Notes under the pieces: model-generated
Database searches by the model: none
The model's input: only the letters and a program-made list of their open reading frames with translations
What the model was told of the DNA's origin: nothing
Translations under genes and position numbers: made by a program
Assembly (NCBI RefSeq): GCF_900105615.1
Contig: NZ_LT630003.1
Coordinates: 930,001-994,000 of the forward strand
DNA: 64,000 bases
Origin: Lacrimispora sphenoides JCM 1415
GTDB lineage: Bacteria > Bacillota > Clostridia > Lachnospirales > Lachnospiraceae
Direction of reading: 5' to 3'
Shown here: positions 26,023-35,286 of the stretch, piece after piece
Numbering within the stretch: the stretch's first letter is position 1
How the letters are laid out: every line of letters starts with the position of its first letter

Positions 26023-26913
26023 CTATTCAGTTTCCTTATTACCCAGTTTTGCTTGAATGTATTCGCTGGGGGTCATCATTGTATATTTTTTAAAAACAGT
26101 AGAGAAATAGCTGCTGGTATTAAAATTCAACTGCATGGCAACCTCTGTTACAGGGATATCCTTAAGAAGCAGCATTTTTGAAAAGTTAATTTTTTTCTTA
26201 TTGATATAATTCCGGGGAGAGATGCCTACAATCCGCCTGAATTTCTGTTTAAACTGTGAGACGGAAAGATTACAGATTCCAGCCAGGGTATGCAGTGATA
26301 ATTCTTCCGTAACATGATCATCCACATACTGGACTGCTGCTTCGATATCATGGGTCAGATAATATCTGTCCTCTTTGGAGGCCGCGATCATTAACTGGAA
26401 GAAGATAATCAGATATCCGGCAATCAGCAGGTGGTTTCCTTCGGACAGGGCCAGCTCAAAGGCTTTATCTAGCAGGGGACGGGTTTCCTTGATATCCGTG
26501 GATACGATATGTCTTTTTATGTTTTTTAAATCTTGGATCAGTTGTTTTGCAGTTTCCTCATTTAAAAATAACAGGTTTTTTGGATCGCTGATATCGACCT
26601 GGAGCCGGTACTGCTCATTCAGGGAAATGGGGATTTCTCTTGTGCCGTGGACTTCGCCAGGAAAAGAAATAAAGATATTTCCACCGGATACTTCACATTC
26701 AGACTCCTGCATATGAAAGGAAATGCTTCCCTTGGATATAAAGGTAAATTCAAACGCATTCTCATGATAATGTGGGATAATAGGAAAAATCGTGTTGTGG
26801 ATATTGTGCATGGCAAACAGCCGTATACCCGGCAAGTTCAGTTCCTGCTGCGTCAGTACGGTACGGTCTTTTGAATAGATATATTTATCATGCCGGTTGA
26901 TCGGTGAATCCAT
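26023..26913 (-). CDS. AraC-family regulator with cupin domain
   Basis: This 296-residue protein has an N-terminal cupin-like sensor (NTIFPIIPHYHENAFEFTFISKGSISFHMQ) and a C-terminal pair of AraC HTH motifs from about residue 195 (DDHVTEELSLHTLAGICNLSVSQFKQKFRRIVGISPRNYI; STVFKKYTMMTPSEYI). It converges on the ABC exporter genes. Whether it controls them is unknown. The ribosome site GGGAGG is visible on the minus strand. Confidence 0.92.
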   Translation of the reverse strand: MDSPINRHDKYIYSKDRTVLTQQELNLPGIRLFAMHNIHNTIFPIIPHYHENAFEFTFISKGSISFHMQESECEVSGGNIFISFPGEVHGTREIPISLNEQYRLQVDISDPKNLLFLNEETAKQLIQDLKNIKRHIVSTDIKETRPLLDKAFELALSEGNHLLIAGYLIIFFQLMIAASKEDRYYLTHDIEAAVQYVDDHVTEELSLHTLAGICNLSVSQFKQKFRRIVGISPRNYINKKKINFSKMLLLKDIPVTEVAMQLNFNTSSYFSTVFKKYTMMTPSEYIQAKLGNKETE

Positions 26914-27030
26914 GGCTATGCCTCCCTGGGTTTTAAAATTGTACAGTGTACTATTTAAATTGTAATATAAAATTGTAATAGTTACAATACATAGTTTTTT
27001 GTTATTTCAGAATTTAGGTTCATTGTAACA

Positions 27031-27069
27031 AAAAAAGAATAGGGACTTTTTCTCTCCCTACTCTTTTTT
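27031..27069. terminator. bidirectional terminator below the HMA-like gene
   Basis: AAAAAAGAATAGGGA pairs with TCCCTACTCTTTTTT apart from one position. It has T runs on both strands. On the minus strand it terminates the genes at 27084 and 27361. Confidence 0.8.
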
Positions 27070-27083
27070 CATATACTCATTTT

Positions 27084-27305
27084 CTAGAATTCATCAGATT
27101 GGCTCATTATAGTGCAACCAACATTTTCAATACAAGATTTAATAGAATTTTCGTCCGTTGATTGATTGTATCCAACTTCTATGGAACCTCTTGCTGCATC
27201 AATATTGACCATAGAAATTCCGTCTACTTTATCTAATGCATTTTTAAGCTGTGTTTTAATCTCCGAATTCTGTATGCCTGATATATCATAATGAATTTTG
27301 TTCAT
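27084..27305 (-). CDS. HMA-fold protein lacking the CxxC metal site
   Basis: This 73-residue protein has the ferredoxin-like pattern of heavy-metal-associated domains (IHYDISGIQNSEIKTQLKNALDKVDGISMVNIDAARGSIEVGYN). Where metal chaperones have GMxCxxC it reads GIQNSEI, so both metal-binding cysteines are absent. Two cysteines occur near the C-terminus (SCIENVGC). AAAGGAG precedes the ATG. It neighbours a CopZ-type iron-sulfur protein encoded divergently at 27959. It may be a regulatory or protein-binding remnant of a metallochaperone. Confidence 0.75.
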   Translation of the reverse strand: MNKIHYDISGIQNSEIKTQLKNALDKVDGISMVNIDAARGSIEVGYNQSTDENSIKSCIENVGCTIMSQSDEF

Positions 27306-27360
27306 AAGTTAACTCCTTTACCGTTTAATTTTACTTTACGAAATATTTCAATGATATTGT

Positions 27361-27513
27361 CTAAGATTCTTTATCTTTCGAATTATCTGCCTTTAAACCG
27401 AATACTGCACGAGCGCTTTCTGCTTGTGGATTATGATTAATATGTTTTGAATGAAAAGTACCATCTTCCTTTTTATGATTCTTAGTACTTTTTTTTGAAT
27501 TATCGTTACTCAT
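27361..27513 (-). CDS. 50-residue hydrophilic conserved-type small protein
   Basis: An intact minus-strand ORF with an AGGAGG site nine bases upstream. It reads MSNDNSKKSTKNHKKEDG, then TFHSKHINHNPQAESARAVF and GLKADNSKDKES. It is rich in Lys, His, Asn and Ser and has no membrane segment. The ending HNPQAESARAVFGLK recalls a small clostridial family that I believe is catalogued as CPC_1213-like; I cannot confirm this. No function is known to me. Confidence 0.7.
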   Translation of the reverse strand: MSNDNSKKSTKNHKKEDGTFHSKHINHNPQAESARAVFGLKADNSKDKES

Positions 27514-27958
27514 GATTTGCCTCCTTTTCGTATATTACTTTTTTTAGTATACCATTCCGCTATAAGTCTCATTCTTTAACTAGTTTCCATATCAACCAGA
27601 AAATTGTATTGTGCATGATCGATCAAGTGTTAAACCAGACTTTATATAAGTGTATACTGAAAAACTAAATATTACCTATTTATATAATAAAGTAATAATT
27701 ATGCTATTTTTTTGATATTAGAGAACTTATATATTCAAATATTAATTATATGAAATATCATAAGATTATTATTGTGAAAATTTAATAAATACACTTTTAT
27801 CAAAATAAATGGTACAATGTGTGGTATAAAAGTTAATGCCGTACATTAATAGCGGAAAAGCGGCAGCGTATGGAAATTAGAAGGCCGGAAATCTTTAACA
27901 TCGGTGTTGGGAGAAAAGAAAATAAAATAGAATATGAATTAGGAGAGAAATATATATC
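27514..27958. other. AT-rich intergenic region between divergent genes
   Basis: This region is very AT-rich and has no ORF with a ribosome site. It must hold the promoters of the 50-residue gene (leftward) and the CopZ-type gene (rightward); a TACAAT at 27813-27818 is the best rightward -10 candidate. Confidence 0.5.
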
Positions 27959-28441
27959 ATGGGAGAGAAAACTCTAAGCTGCTGTTATTCGGAAAAGAAT
28001 ACCTGTAATACGGAAACAAATCACTTGTGTCCGGTATGCGGAAAAGATGGTGCCCTTGTTAAAAACATCACAGTAAAGCATTTGATACTTGACGAATTAA
28101 CGGAGCTGATCGGTGATAAGGATTATTTTTTATGCCTGAGTGAGGACTGTGATATTACTTATTACAACAAAGAATCTAACATTGGATTCAATAAACAGCA
28201 AATAAAAGTACCAATATGGTATAAGAAAGATGCAGATCCTAAATATGCATGTTACTGTAGTCAAGTTACAGAGGAACAAGTCATACATGCTGTTCTGGCA
28301 GATGGTGCTGATAGTATGGAGGAGGTTTTAAAGCTCACCGGAGCAATGAACGCTGCACAGTGCCAGAAGAATAATCCACTGGGTAAGTGCTGTCATCAAA
28401 TCATTCAAGATGCAATTGATAAGGCACTATCCATGAAATAA
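27959..28441 (+). CDS. CopZ-type zinc/[2Fe-2S] metallochaperone-like protein
   Basis: This 160-residue protein has two domains. The first (about residues 22-90) has CPVCG and YFLCLSEDCDITYY, matching the zinc-containing N-terminal domain of Archaeoglobus CopZ. The second (about 98-158) has CYC, then C-x4-NPLGKCC, the four-cysteine BFD-like [2Fe-2S] motif. The C-terminal copper-binding HMA domain of CopZ is missing. The nearest HMA-like protein, encoded divergently at 27084, has lost its cysteines. AGGAGAG precedes the start. It may carry electrons or metals for copper or iron-sulfur handling. Confidence 0.82.
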   Translation: MGEKTLSCCYSEKNTCNTETNHLCPVCGKDGALVKNITVKHLILDELTELIGDKDYFLCLSEDCDITYYNKESNIGFNKQQIKVPIWYKKDADPKYACYCSQVTEEQVIHAVLADGADSMEEVLKLTGAMNAAQCQKNNPLGKCCHQIIQDAIDKALSMK

Positions 28442-28478
28442 TCTTAATTAATGTTACCAGCTGTCTGTGAGGTAAACT

Positions 28479-28517
28479 ATGAATAAGGTACTCAAATATG
28501 GTAACGGCGGCTTATAG
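28479..28517 (+). CDS. possible 12-codon mini-ORF
   Basis: GAGGT lies five bases before an ATG opening MNKVLKYGNGGL, then TAG. It is between the CopZ-type gene and its terminator. It could equally be chance. The remainder of 28442-28804 shows only the terminator at 28563 and the approach to the next gene. Confidence 0.2.
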   Translation: MNKVLKYGNGGL

Positions 28518-28562
28518 AAGAAAGCTGCAAAGAAGTAAAACACAATTCTACAAAATATAAGG

Positions 28563-28603
28563 GGTGCTTGAACGGATATTGGTTCTGTTTGAGCGCCTTT
28601 TTA
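28563..28603 (+). terminator. terminator after CopZ-type gene
   Basis: GGTGCTTGAAC (28563-28573) pairs with GTTTGAGCGCC (28587-28597) allowing G-U pairs, followed by TTTTTA. Confidence 0.7.
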
Positions 28604-28804
28604 TTACGAAAACTTTTTAAAGGCGGCAAAATATAAATTCAGAACATAAAAAAACAAATTAAGTACATGAAAGGACAAAGCTGGCTTTCGTTATTATATA
28701 CTGATAATAAAATGTATTTATTTTTGCATCAAATTTAAAGCTAAATTAAAGATATGCTATAAAGGCTTATTCCAGATTTATGGTGCCGCAAGCACAGCGG
28801 CGGA

Positions 28805-30616
28805 ATGGAGTTAAAGTTGAACAAGTTTATTTTTGAAAATATCTATAAAGATATTAATATCCCTGTCATAGTGTGTGAGGACGGAGATGAAATGATGGTA
28901 TCCTTTGCCAATCGGGAAGCATATCTACTTCTTAACCCGTCAATTATTTTAGAAAAACCTGACGACGCAGATTCCTCCTTGCATATTCCACTCCGCCAAT
29001 TAATGCGTTTTCAGAATGAAGGGGATCAGGATAATATCCGGAAAACCCTCGGACATGCCGGCTCACTTAGCCAGTACTCATTAAAACTGATGTCACCTGA
29101 AGCGGGAGTTATTCCCGTTAAAATTGCCGCAAATACTGCAAACCTTGGAGAGTCGAAATATATCATTATATACATATATTATGACGAATCAGACTGTGAT
29201 TCAACGAATGAATATAATGATATTTTAGCCTATGTTTTGAATACATCTTACCACTCCACGGATATAAATCAGGCTGTGCAGATGATCCTTTCCCGAGTGG
29301 GTGAATATATCGGTGTCAGCCGTGTATATATCTTTGAGGATCTTTTCAATAATTACACGCGCAATACCTATGAGTGGTGCGCACCGGGCGTGGAACCTGC
29401 GATACAGGATTTACAAAACCTATGCAAAGATGACTATAGTTATGATATTATAGTAGACCCCTCTGGCCTGTATGTTTCCGATGATGTAAGTACGCTTACT
29501 GAAAAGGATAGGGCCATACTGGAGCCGCAGGGAATCAAAGCACTTGCCATACTGCCGTTATTCAAACAGGATATGCCGATTGGATTTATCGGCTATGACG
29601 ACTGCATTAAAACACGGCAATGGAGCTACAAAGAGTTGATGTTTTTAAAAGGGGTAGGCAGTGTCATATCCTCATTGATTATCAGGCGCAACGAGGAAAC
29701 CGAGATTATCCGCAGTCACGAGGTACTGCAGACGATCAGCGACAATATTGACTCTATCATCTACGTAAATGATATGGAAACCTTTGAACTTAAATTTGTC
29801 AACAGGACCCTTACCGAACAACTGGGTGTTAAATCGGAAGGACTGTTGGGCAGAAAATGCTGGGAGGTGCTGCAAATGGGTATGGACGGTCCTTGCCCTT
29901 TTTGCCCGATCCCCAAGCTTCAATACAACGGCTGTGCTCCTGATAAGAGAGTGAAAGAATATGAGCATCAGAATACAATCACCGGTAACTGGTACTGGGT
30001 CAAAGATTCTGTCATTCGCTGGGTAGACGGTACTTTGGCTCATTTTGAAGTAGCGATCGATATTACCTTGCGGAAAAAGTATGAGGAACAATTACACTAT
30101 TTTGCTTCGACGGATGCGCTGACCGGCGTATCTAACCGCGAATGGGGCATCAAGATGCTGCATAAGACGCATGGAGCGATTCAGGTGACGAAACCTGCTG
30201 CGTCATTATGTTTTATTGATTTGGATGGCTTAAAGCCCATAAATGACATTTACGGGCATGCTGCAGGCGATGAGGCAATTAACACGGTTGCCCGCGCCAT
30301 TTCCAGGCGCATCCGCAAGGAGGATATGGTTTGCCGGTGGGGTGGCGATGAATTTCTTATTCTGCTTGCATGCGATGTTATGAACGCTGATGCAGTAATT
30401 AGTAATATACAGGAAGACTTAAAAGCAAAGGCTAAGAACGGTACCGGCCACTCATTATCCTTTAGTTATGGAATCGTAGATTTTACCATGTTTGATAGTG
30501 TAGAGGCTGCAATCGCCGCTGCTGACAGTTTTATGTACAATAATAAAAATTCCAAATATTCTCGGAAACCATCAGCTGTCGCGGGCATAAATTTACAAAG
30601 TCATATCTCAAGATGA
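28805..30616 (+). CDS. PAS/GAF diguanylate cyclase
   Basis: This 603-residue soluble signalling protein has an N-terminal PAS-like region, a GAF-like domain (about 140-295, IGVSRVYIFEDLFNN ... ALAILPLFKQDMPIGFIGYDD), a PAS domain (about 300-430, with CPFCP) and a C-terminal GGDEF domain. The active-site GGDEF is intact at residues 513-517. An RxxD product-inhibition site (RKED) sits five residues before it, so it should make cyclic di-GMP with feedback control. No EAL or HD-GYP domain is present. Its stop overlaps the convergent kinase gene by nine bases. Confidence 0.92.
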   Translation: MELKLNKFIFENIYKDINIPVIVCEDGDEMMVSFANREAYLLLNPSIILEKPDDADSSLHIPLRQLMRFQNEGDQDNIRKTLGHAGSLSQYSLKLMSPEAGVIPVKIAANTANLGESKYIIIYIYYDESDCDSTNEYNDILAYVLNTSYHSTDINQAVQMILSRVGEYIGVSRVYIFEDLFNNYTRNTYEWCAPGVEPAIQDLQNLCKDDYSYDIIVDPSGLYVSDDVSTLTEKDRAILEPQGIKALAILPLFKQDMPIGFIGYDDCIKTRQWSYKELMFLKGVGSVISSLIIRRNEETEIIRSHEVLQTISDNIDSIIYVNDMETFELKFVNRTLTEQLGVKSEGLLGRKCWEVLQMGMDGPCPFCPIPKLQYNGCAPDKRVKEYEHQNTITGNWYWVKDSVIRWVDGTLAHFEVAIDITLRKKYEEQLHYFASTDALTGVSNREWGIKMLHKTHGAIQVTKPAASLCFIDLDGLKPINDIYGHAAGDEAINTVARAISRRIRKEDMVCRWGGDEFLILLACDVMNADAVISNIQEDLKAKAKNGTGHSLSFSYGIVDFTMFDSVEAAIAAADSFMYNNKNSKYSRKPSAVAGINLQSHISR

Positions 30617-31936
30617 GCTTCTTGGAATACAGATCCTGATTTTAAATATTCTTTTTTCCTGATCCGGATCCGTTATTACCAGACCTCCAAGGCCTTCAAC
30701 CGTATCCTTTATAATACGCAGCCCAAATCCATGGATATCCTTATCTTCCTTTGTAGTTGCCGGTTCGCCTCCTGATAGGGACAGTTCGCCGTTAAAAGAA
30801 TTAGCTATCTCAATTGTTGCCCACTCCCGGCTTCCGGCGCCTGCGATTTCAATAAAGCGTTCTTTATCTGATATTTTACTGCAGGCTTCTATGGCATTAT
30901 CGATTGTGTTTGAAAAAATACGGACAATGTCCAGCTCTGACATCCGTACATCTTTAGGAAGAAGTGCGTGTGCTGAAAAACGGATGCTCTTTTCCCCGCA
31001 GGCATTGGCTGCGTCCTGCAGGATGGCATCCAACAGGATATTATCAGAATAAGTTTTATGAATAAGTACCTCCCTTTGCATCGTATCTTGGATATCATCT
31101 AACATACGTGCCGCTTTCTCATATTCATTGTTGTTCATTAAGACTTTAACGGAAGTCATCATGTTCTTATAATCATGGCGGAATATGCGGTAGCTTTCCG
31201 TAAACTTACGGTACGCCTGATAATGCCGCATTTGTCTGGACAGCTGTTCCTGCAGCTTGCGGGTGTGAAGCTCATATTCAAGTAATTCTACCACCTTGGC
31301 AGTGTGGTGAAAAACAAATTGCATACATAGCTTACTTATAATGCTGGCTCCAAAATATAAAGCAGAATACCAGGTTGATTTGATTTCATTATAAAAGCGT
31401 CCGTCGTTAATAAACATAAGAAAAAACAATTGGCTAATCAGGCAGACGACGGTAAAACCAAGCTGCTCATTGTTATTAAATGCATGCCTGGCCTTGTTAT
31501 CCGGAACAATTATCTTTCGGACAAACATGATGCTTAGTATAGATAGTAGTACGGTTAACGCTGTTACCGCATTATAATATTTATCATTCTGCAGGACATC
31601 CTGGATGCTGGTATGCAGCACCATCGAATAGATCGAACAGACAATCCCTCTGCTGCTATAGATAGAAAACATGTAGACGCTGCCGGCATAAATAATCTGT
31701 ACCCGGTTTACACGAAACAGCAGAATCAAGCCTAACATAATCGAACCCATTATAAAAAAGACTGCGATCCGATGGTCCAGAAACAGATAGGCCGGTAAAG
31801 TAATGCTGATATTGATGAAAACTGCGGCCGCATAAAAAAACAAATGGTCTCTTTTTGCCGGAAACATATGTTTGAAATAGCTAAAATAATAGATATCATA
31901 AATAATAAGCATTAAAACAATCTCAAGCAGCTGCAT
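30608..31936 (-). CDS. AgrC-like sensor histidine kinase, orphan
   Basis: This 442-residue protein has six or seven hydrophobic segments in its first 210 residues. A short dimerisation helix then carries the phospho-acceptor histidine in FRHDYKNMM, and a GHKL ATPase domain follows (DNAIEACSKI, HGFGLRIIKDTVEGLGG). This is the AgrC/peptide-sensor class (HPK10). No LytTR response regulator, AgrB or AgrD gene adjoins it. AAGGAGG precedes the ATG. Confidence 0.88.
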   Translation of the reverse strand: MQLLEIVLMLIIYDIYYFSYFKHMFPAKRDHLFFYAAAVFINISITLPAYLFLDHRIAVFFIMGSIMLGLILLFRVNRVQIIYAGSVYMFSIYSSRGIVCSIYSMVLHTSIQDVLQNDKYYNAVTALTVLLSILSIMFVRKIIVPDNKARHAFNNNEQLGFTVVCLISQLFFLMFINDGRFYNEIKSTWYSALYFGASIISKLCMQFVFHHTAKVVELLEYELHTRKLQEQLSRQMRHYQAYRKFTESYRIFRHDYKNMMTSVKVLMNNNEYEKAARMLDDIQDTMQREVLIHKTYSDNILLDAILQDAANACGEKSIRFSAHALLPKDVRMSELDIVRIFSNTIDNAIEACSKISDKERFIEIAGAGSREWATIEIANSFNGELSLSGGEPATTKEDKDIHGFGLRIIKDTVEGLGGLVITDPDQEKRIFKIRICIPRSSS

Positions 31937-32109
31937 GCTTATTTTTCCTCCTTTAAGGGGTTTTCCTTTTAATCCTAGTATAACACATTATACCTCTAAT
32001 TTATATTCTGTCTATAATCATTTGCCTGTACTGCAATAACATCGAGTATACCATTTTCCTTGTTATGATTTTAACAAAAAAGATGATTCAGGAGGCCGTT
32101 TGGAGGCAT

Positions 32110-32169
32110 ATGAAAGTCAGCATCATAGTTGTCAGAATCATTCTAAAAGGTTGTGTAAAAAATGATTGA
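32110..32169 (+). CDS. possible 19-residue peptide gene
   Basis: GGAGG at 32102 is close to an ATG that opens MKVSIIVVRIILKGCVKND, then TGA. The stop overlaps the -35 box of the glycine operon promoter. A hydrophobic helix followed by a single cysteine, divergent from an AgrC-like kinase, invites the thought of a signal peptide, but no AgrB exists here. Very tentative. Confidence 0.15.
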   Translation: MKVSIIVVRIILKGCVKND

Positions 32170-32194
32170 CAGTGCCAAAATACTCTGATAATAT
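32166..32194 (+). promoter_or_regulatory. promoter of the glycine cleavage operon
   Basis: TTGACA (32166-32171), a 17-base spacer and TAATAT (32189-32194), placed immediately upstream of the riboswitch. 31937-32109 otherwise contains only the kinase gene's upstream region. Confidence 0.7.
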
Positions 32195-32207
32195 CAATAA
32201 TAAATAA

Positions 32208-32349
32208 CGGATGATGAATCAGAGAGAGAGCACAAACCTGTGCCGCCGAAGGGGAAGGCAGAAACTCTCAGGCAAAAGGATCGGATTCGGACGTAACTCT
32301 GGAGAACATTTATGTACCGACGAAGTTAATCTTTCAGGTAAAAGGACAG
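32208..32349 (+). ncRNA. tandem glycine riboswitch
   Basis: Aptamer 1 shows the hallmark sequence: GAGAGAGCAC, GCCGCCGAAGGGG and ACTCTCAGGCAAAAGGA. Aptamer 2 has CCGACGAAG and CTTTCAGGTAAAAGGACAG. Both fit the cooperative glycine class found before gcvT in Firmicutes. A terminator follows at once, so glycine binding should switch the downstream genes on. Confidence 0.93.
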
Positions 32350-32396
32350 AGGCAGACAGGAATATCCTATAGGAATATTTCTTTCTGCCTTTTTTT
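32350..32396 (+). terminator. riboswitch expression-platform terminator
   Basis: AGGCAGA (32350-32356) pairs with TCTGCCT (32384-32390) and runs into seven T. It starts where aptamer 2 ends, consistent with competing folds. Confidence 0.85.
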
Positions 32397-32457
32397 GTGC
32401 ATATAAACGGATGATGTTCCTATATTATCATATAAATTATTTAAGGAGGATTAAAAC

Positions 32458-33540
32458 ATGGAACTAAAAACACCGCTTTATGAAATGCATCTGAAGTATC
32501 ACGGCAAGCTGGTCCCTTTTGCCGGGTATCTTCTTCCCATCCAGTATGAAGAGGGGATCATAAAGGAGCATATGGCAGTAAGAACAAGGGCAGGGCTTTT
32601 TGATGTTTCCCACATGGGGGAGATCATCTGTAAGGGGAAAGATGCGCTTATGAATCTTAATCGGCTGCTGACCAATGATTTCACCGATATGGAGATCGGA
32701 CAGGCAAGATACAGTCCCATGTGCAACGAGCACGGGGGAACGGTGGATGATCTGATTGTTTATAAGAAAAAAGAAGAGGAGTACTTTATCGTTGTTAATG
32801 CGTCCAATAAAGAAAAGGATTACCAGTGGATGCTGGAACATAAATTAGGAGAAGTGGTGTTTGAAGACATTTCTGATAAAATCACACAAATCGCCCTGCA
32901 GGGTCCCAGATCACAGGAAATACTTATGAAACTGACCACAGATATTCCTGAAAAATACTACTATGCAATTTTTGATGGAAAAGTGGCCGGAATTTCATGT
33001 ATGGTATCCAGAACCGGTTATACAGGGGAGGATGGTTTTGAGCTTTATTTAGACAATGCATATGCTGAGACAATGTGGGAAACGCTCATGGAAGCAGGCA
33101 GGGAATATGAACTGATCCCCTGCGGGCTGGGGGCCAGAGACACTCTGAGGCTGGAGGCCGGCATGCCGTTATACGGACATGAAATGAACGATGATATAAA
33201 TCCGGTGGAAATCGGTCTTGGGTTTGCAGTGAAGATGCAGAAGGAAGACTTTATCGGAAAAAGCCATTTGCCGAATAAAGATTCTCTAACAAGAAAACGA
33301 GTAGGCCTAAGGGTAACCGGACGGGGAATCATCCGGGAACAGGAAGAGGTTCTTGCAGACGGGAAGAAGGCAGGTTTTACAACATCGGGAACCCATTGCC
33401 CATATCTGGGCTATCCGGCAGCCATGGCTATCCTGGATAAAGAATATACAAAAACAGGTACAAAGGTAACGGTAATCGTCCGGGGAAGAGAAGTAGAAGC
33501 GGAAGTGGTTACCCTTCCATTTTATAAAAAATCAAAATAA
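32458..33540 (+). CDS. gcvT: glycine cleavage T protein (aminomethyltransferase)
   Basis: This 360-residue enzyme transfers the aminomethyl carbon to tetrahydrofolate, releasing ammonia. The N-terminus [51 protein letters not shown] and [20 protein letters not shown] are all diagnostic. It has an AAGGAGG site and is the first gene under the glycine riboswitch. Confidence 0.97.
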   Translation: MELKTPLYEMHLKYHGKLVPFAGYLLPIQYEEGIIKEHMAVRTRAGLFDVSHMGEIICKGKDALMNLNRLLTNDFTDMEIGQARYSPMCNEHGGTVDDLIVYKKKEEEYFIVVNASNKEKDYQWMLEHKLGEVVFEDISDKITQIALQGPRSQEILMKLTTDIPEKYYYAIFDGKVAGISCMVSRTGYTGEDGFELYLDNAYAETMWETLMEAGREYELIPCGLGARDTLRLEAGMPLYGHEMNDDINPVEIGLGFAVKMQKEDFIGKSHLPNKDSLTRKRVGLRVTGRGIIREQEEVLADGKKAGFTTSGTHCPYLGYPAAMAILDKEYTKTGTKVTVIVRGREVEAEVVTLPFYKKSK

Positions 33541-33565
33541 TCCACAAGGAAAAGGAGAATTAATT

Positions 33566-33949
33566 ATGAAAGTATTAGGGGATCTGGTTTACACTAAAAC
33601 ACATGAATGGGTGAAGTTTGAAGATGAAACAACAGCTTTGGTCGGGCTTACGGATCATGCCCAGCAGTCATTGGGAGAACTTGTTTTCGTCAATCTTCCG
33701 GAAGAAGACGACGAGACGACAGCCGGAGACGTATTTGCCGATGTGGAATCTGTAAAAGCTGTTTCAGATGTATATTGCCCGGTAACCGGAGTTGTATCGG
33801 AAATCAATGAAGAACTTCTTGATGCACCGGAAAAGATCAACGAAGCTCCTTATGAAGCCTGGTTTGCAAGGATAACCGATATCACGGATAAAGAAGAATT
33901 CTTAAGTCCTGAGGAGTACGAAGAATTTGTAAAAAATGAAATCGAATAA
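33566..33949 (+). CDS. gcvH: glycine cleavage H protein (lipoyl carrier)
   Basis: This 127-residue lipoyl-domain protein shuttles the aminomethyl group between P, T and L proteins. The lipoylated lysine is Lys64 in [17 protein letters not shown]. Its length is normal. It lies 25 bases after gcvT. AAAAGGAG precedes the ATG. Confidence 0.97.
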   Translation: MKVLGDLVYTKTHEWVKFEDETTALVGLTDHAQQSLGELVFVNLPEEDDETTAGDVFADVESVKAVSDVYCPVTGVVSEINEELLDAPEKINEAPYEAWFARITDITDKEEFLSPEEYEEFVKNEIE

Positions 33950-33962
33950 AGGAGATCTGCAT

Positions 33963-35282
33963 ATGGGTTCATTTGTACCGGCAACTGATCAAGACAGAAA
34001 AGAAATGCTGTCAGCGATCGGTATTAATAGCGTAGAAGACCTTTTTGGGCAGCTTCCCCAGGAAGTTATTTTAAAGGAAGGATTGAATCTTTCCGGTGGA
34101 ATGTCTGAAATGGAAGTATGTAAGAAAATGGAAGACATCGCAGCAAAGAATACGGTATTTCCTGTCATGTTCCGGGGGGCAGGTGCTTACAGACACTATA
34201 TTCCATCCATTGTGAAAAGCGTATTATCCAAGGAAACCCTGTACACGGCTTATACCCCATATCAGGCGGAAATCAGCCAGGGTATCTTACAATCCATATT
34301 TGAATACCAGACGATGATCTGTGAGCTCACCGGAATGGATACTGCCAATGCCTCTGTATATGACGGTGCGTCAGCGGCGGCAGAAGCGGTAGCTATGTGC
34401 AGGGACAGAAAGAAAAACAGGGCCTTTGTCTCTGCAGCGGTTCATCCTCAGGTGATGGAAACCATAAAGACCTATTGTTTTGGAAATGGGATGGAACTGA
34501 CGGTTATTCCCGAGAAAGACGGCATAACAGATCTGGATTTTCTGAAAGAACATCTGGATAGCCAGGCCGCATGTGTCTATATTCAGCATCCAAATTATTA
34601 CGGAAGTCTGGAACCGGCAGAAGAGATCGGCAACATGGCAAGGGAAGCCAATTCACGCTATATTATGGGCGTGAATCCTATTTCCCTGGGAATCATTAAG
34701 ACGCCGGCGGAATACGGTGCTGATATTGCAGTGGGAGAGGGGCAGCCCCTTGGACTGCCGTTGGCATTCGGCGGACCATATATCGGTTTCATGGCATGTA
34801 CGAAAGAACTGATCAGAAAGCTGCCGGGAAGGATCGTCGGAGAAACTGTTGATTCCAACGGAAAAACAGGATATGTCCTGACCCTTCAGGCAAGGGAACA
34901 GCATATCCGGAGAGAAAAAGCATTAAGCAACATCTGCTCAAATCAGGCACTTTGTGCATTGGCAGTGACAGTCTATTTATCTGCTATGGGAGCAGAAGGA
35001 CTGAAACAGACTGCCATACAGTGTATGTCAAAAGCCCATTATATGGCTAAGCAATTGGAAGCAATCGGGTATCCGGTTGTAAACTGCGGAGAATTTTTCC
35101 ATGAATTTGTGACCACTTCAAAGGTCCCGGCGGAACAGGTGCTGGGGATTCTGGAAGAACATGGAATTCTTGGGGGCTATCCCTTAACCGGTGAAAGAGC
35201 CGGACAGATCTTATGGTGCTGCACGGAAATGAATGCAAAGGATGACATTGACCGTGTCATTGGCATTCTGAAGGAGGTGTAA
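33963..35282 (+). CDS. gcvPA: glycine dehydrogenase subunit 1
   Basis: This 439-residue N-terminal half of the P protein, the PLP-dependent glycine decarboxylase, is encoded separately as in Firmicutes and archaea. MGSFVPATDQDRKEMLSAIG, FRGAGAYRHYIPS, YTPYQAEISQGILQ and YDGASAAAEA are typical. ATG at 33963 is chosen over an in-frame upstream ATG inside gcvH because AAAGGAGA is seven bases before it. It acts with the next gene product. Confidence 0.96.
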   Translation: MGSFVPATDQDRKEMLSAIGINSVEDLFGQLPQEVILKEGLNLSGGMSEMEVCKKMEDIAAKNTVFPVMFRGAGAYRHYIPSIVKSVLSKETLYTAYTPYQAEISQGILQSIFEYQTMICELTGMDTANASVYDGASAAAEAVAMCRDRKKNRAFVSAAVHPQVMETIKTYCFGNGMELTVIPEKDGITDLDFLKEHLDSQAACVYIQHPNYYGSLEPAEEIGNMAREANSRYIMGVNPISLGIIKTPAEYGADIAVGEGQPLGLPLAFGGPYIGFMACTKELIRKLPGRIVGETVDSNGKTGYVLTLQAREQHIRREKALSNICSNQALCALAVTVYLSAMGAEGLKQTAIQCMSKAHYMAKQLEAIGYPVVNCGEFFHEFVTTSKVPAEQVLGILEEHGILGGYPLTGERAGQILWCCTEMNAKDDIDRVIGILKEV

Positions 35283-35286
35283 GGTT

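Noticed and set aside
25960..26181. 73-codon plus-strand ORF between the ABC exporter and AraC genes
   Set aside because: It mostly overlaps the AraC coding sequence on the other strand and has no supporting ribosome site.
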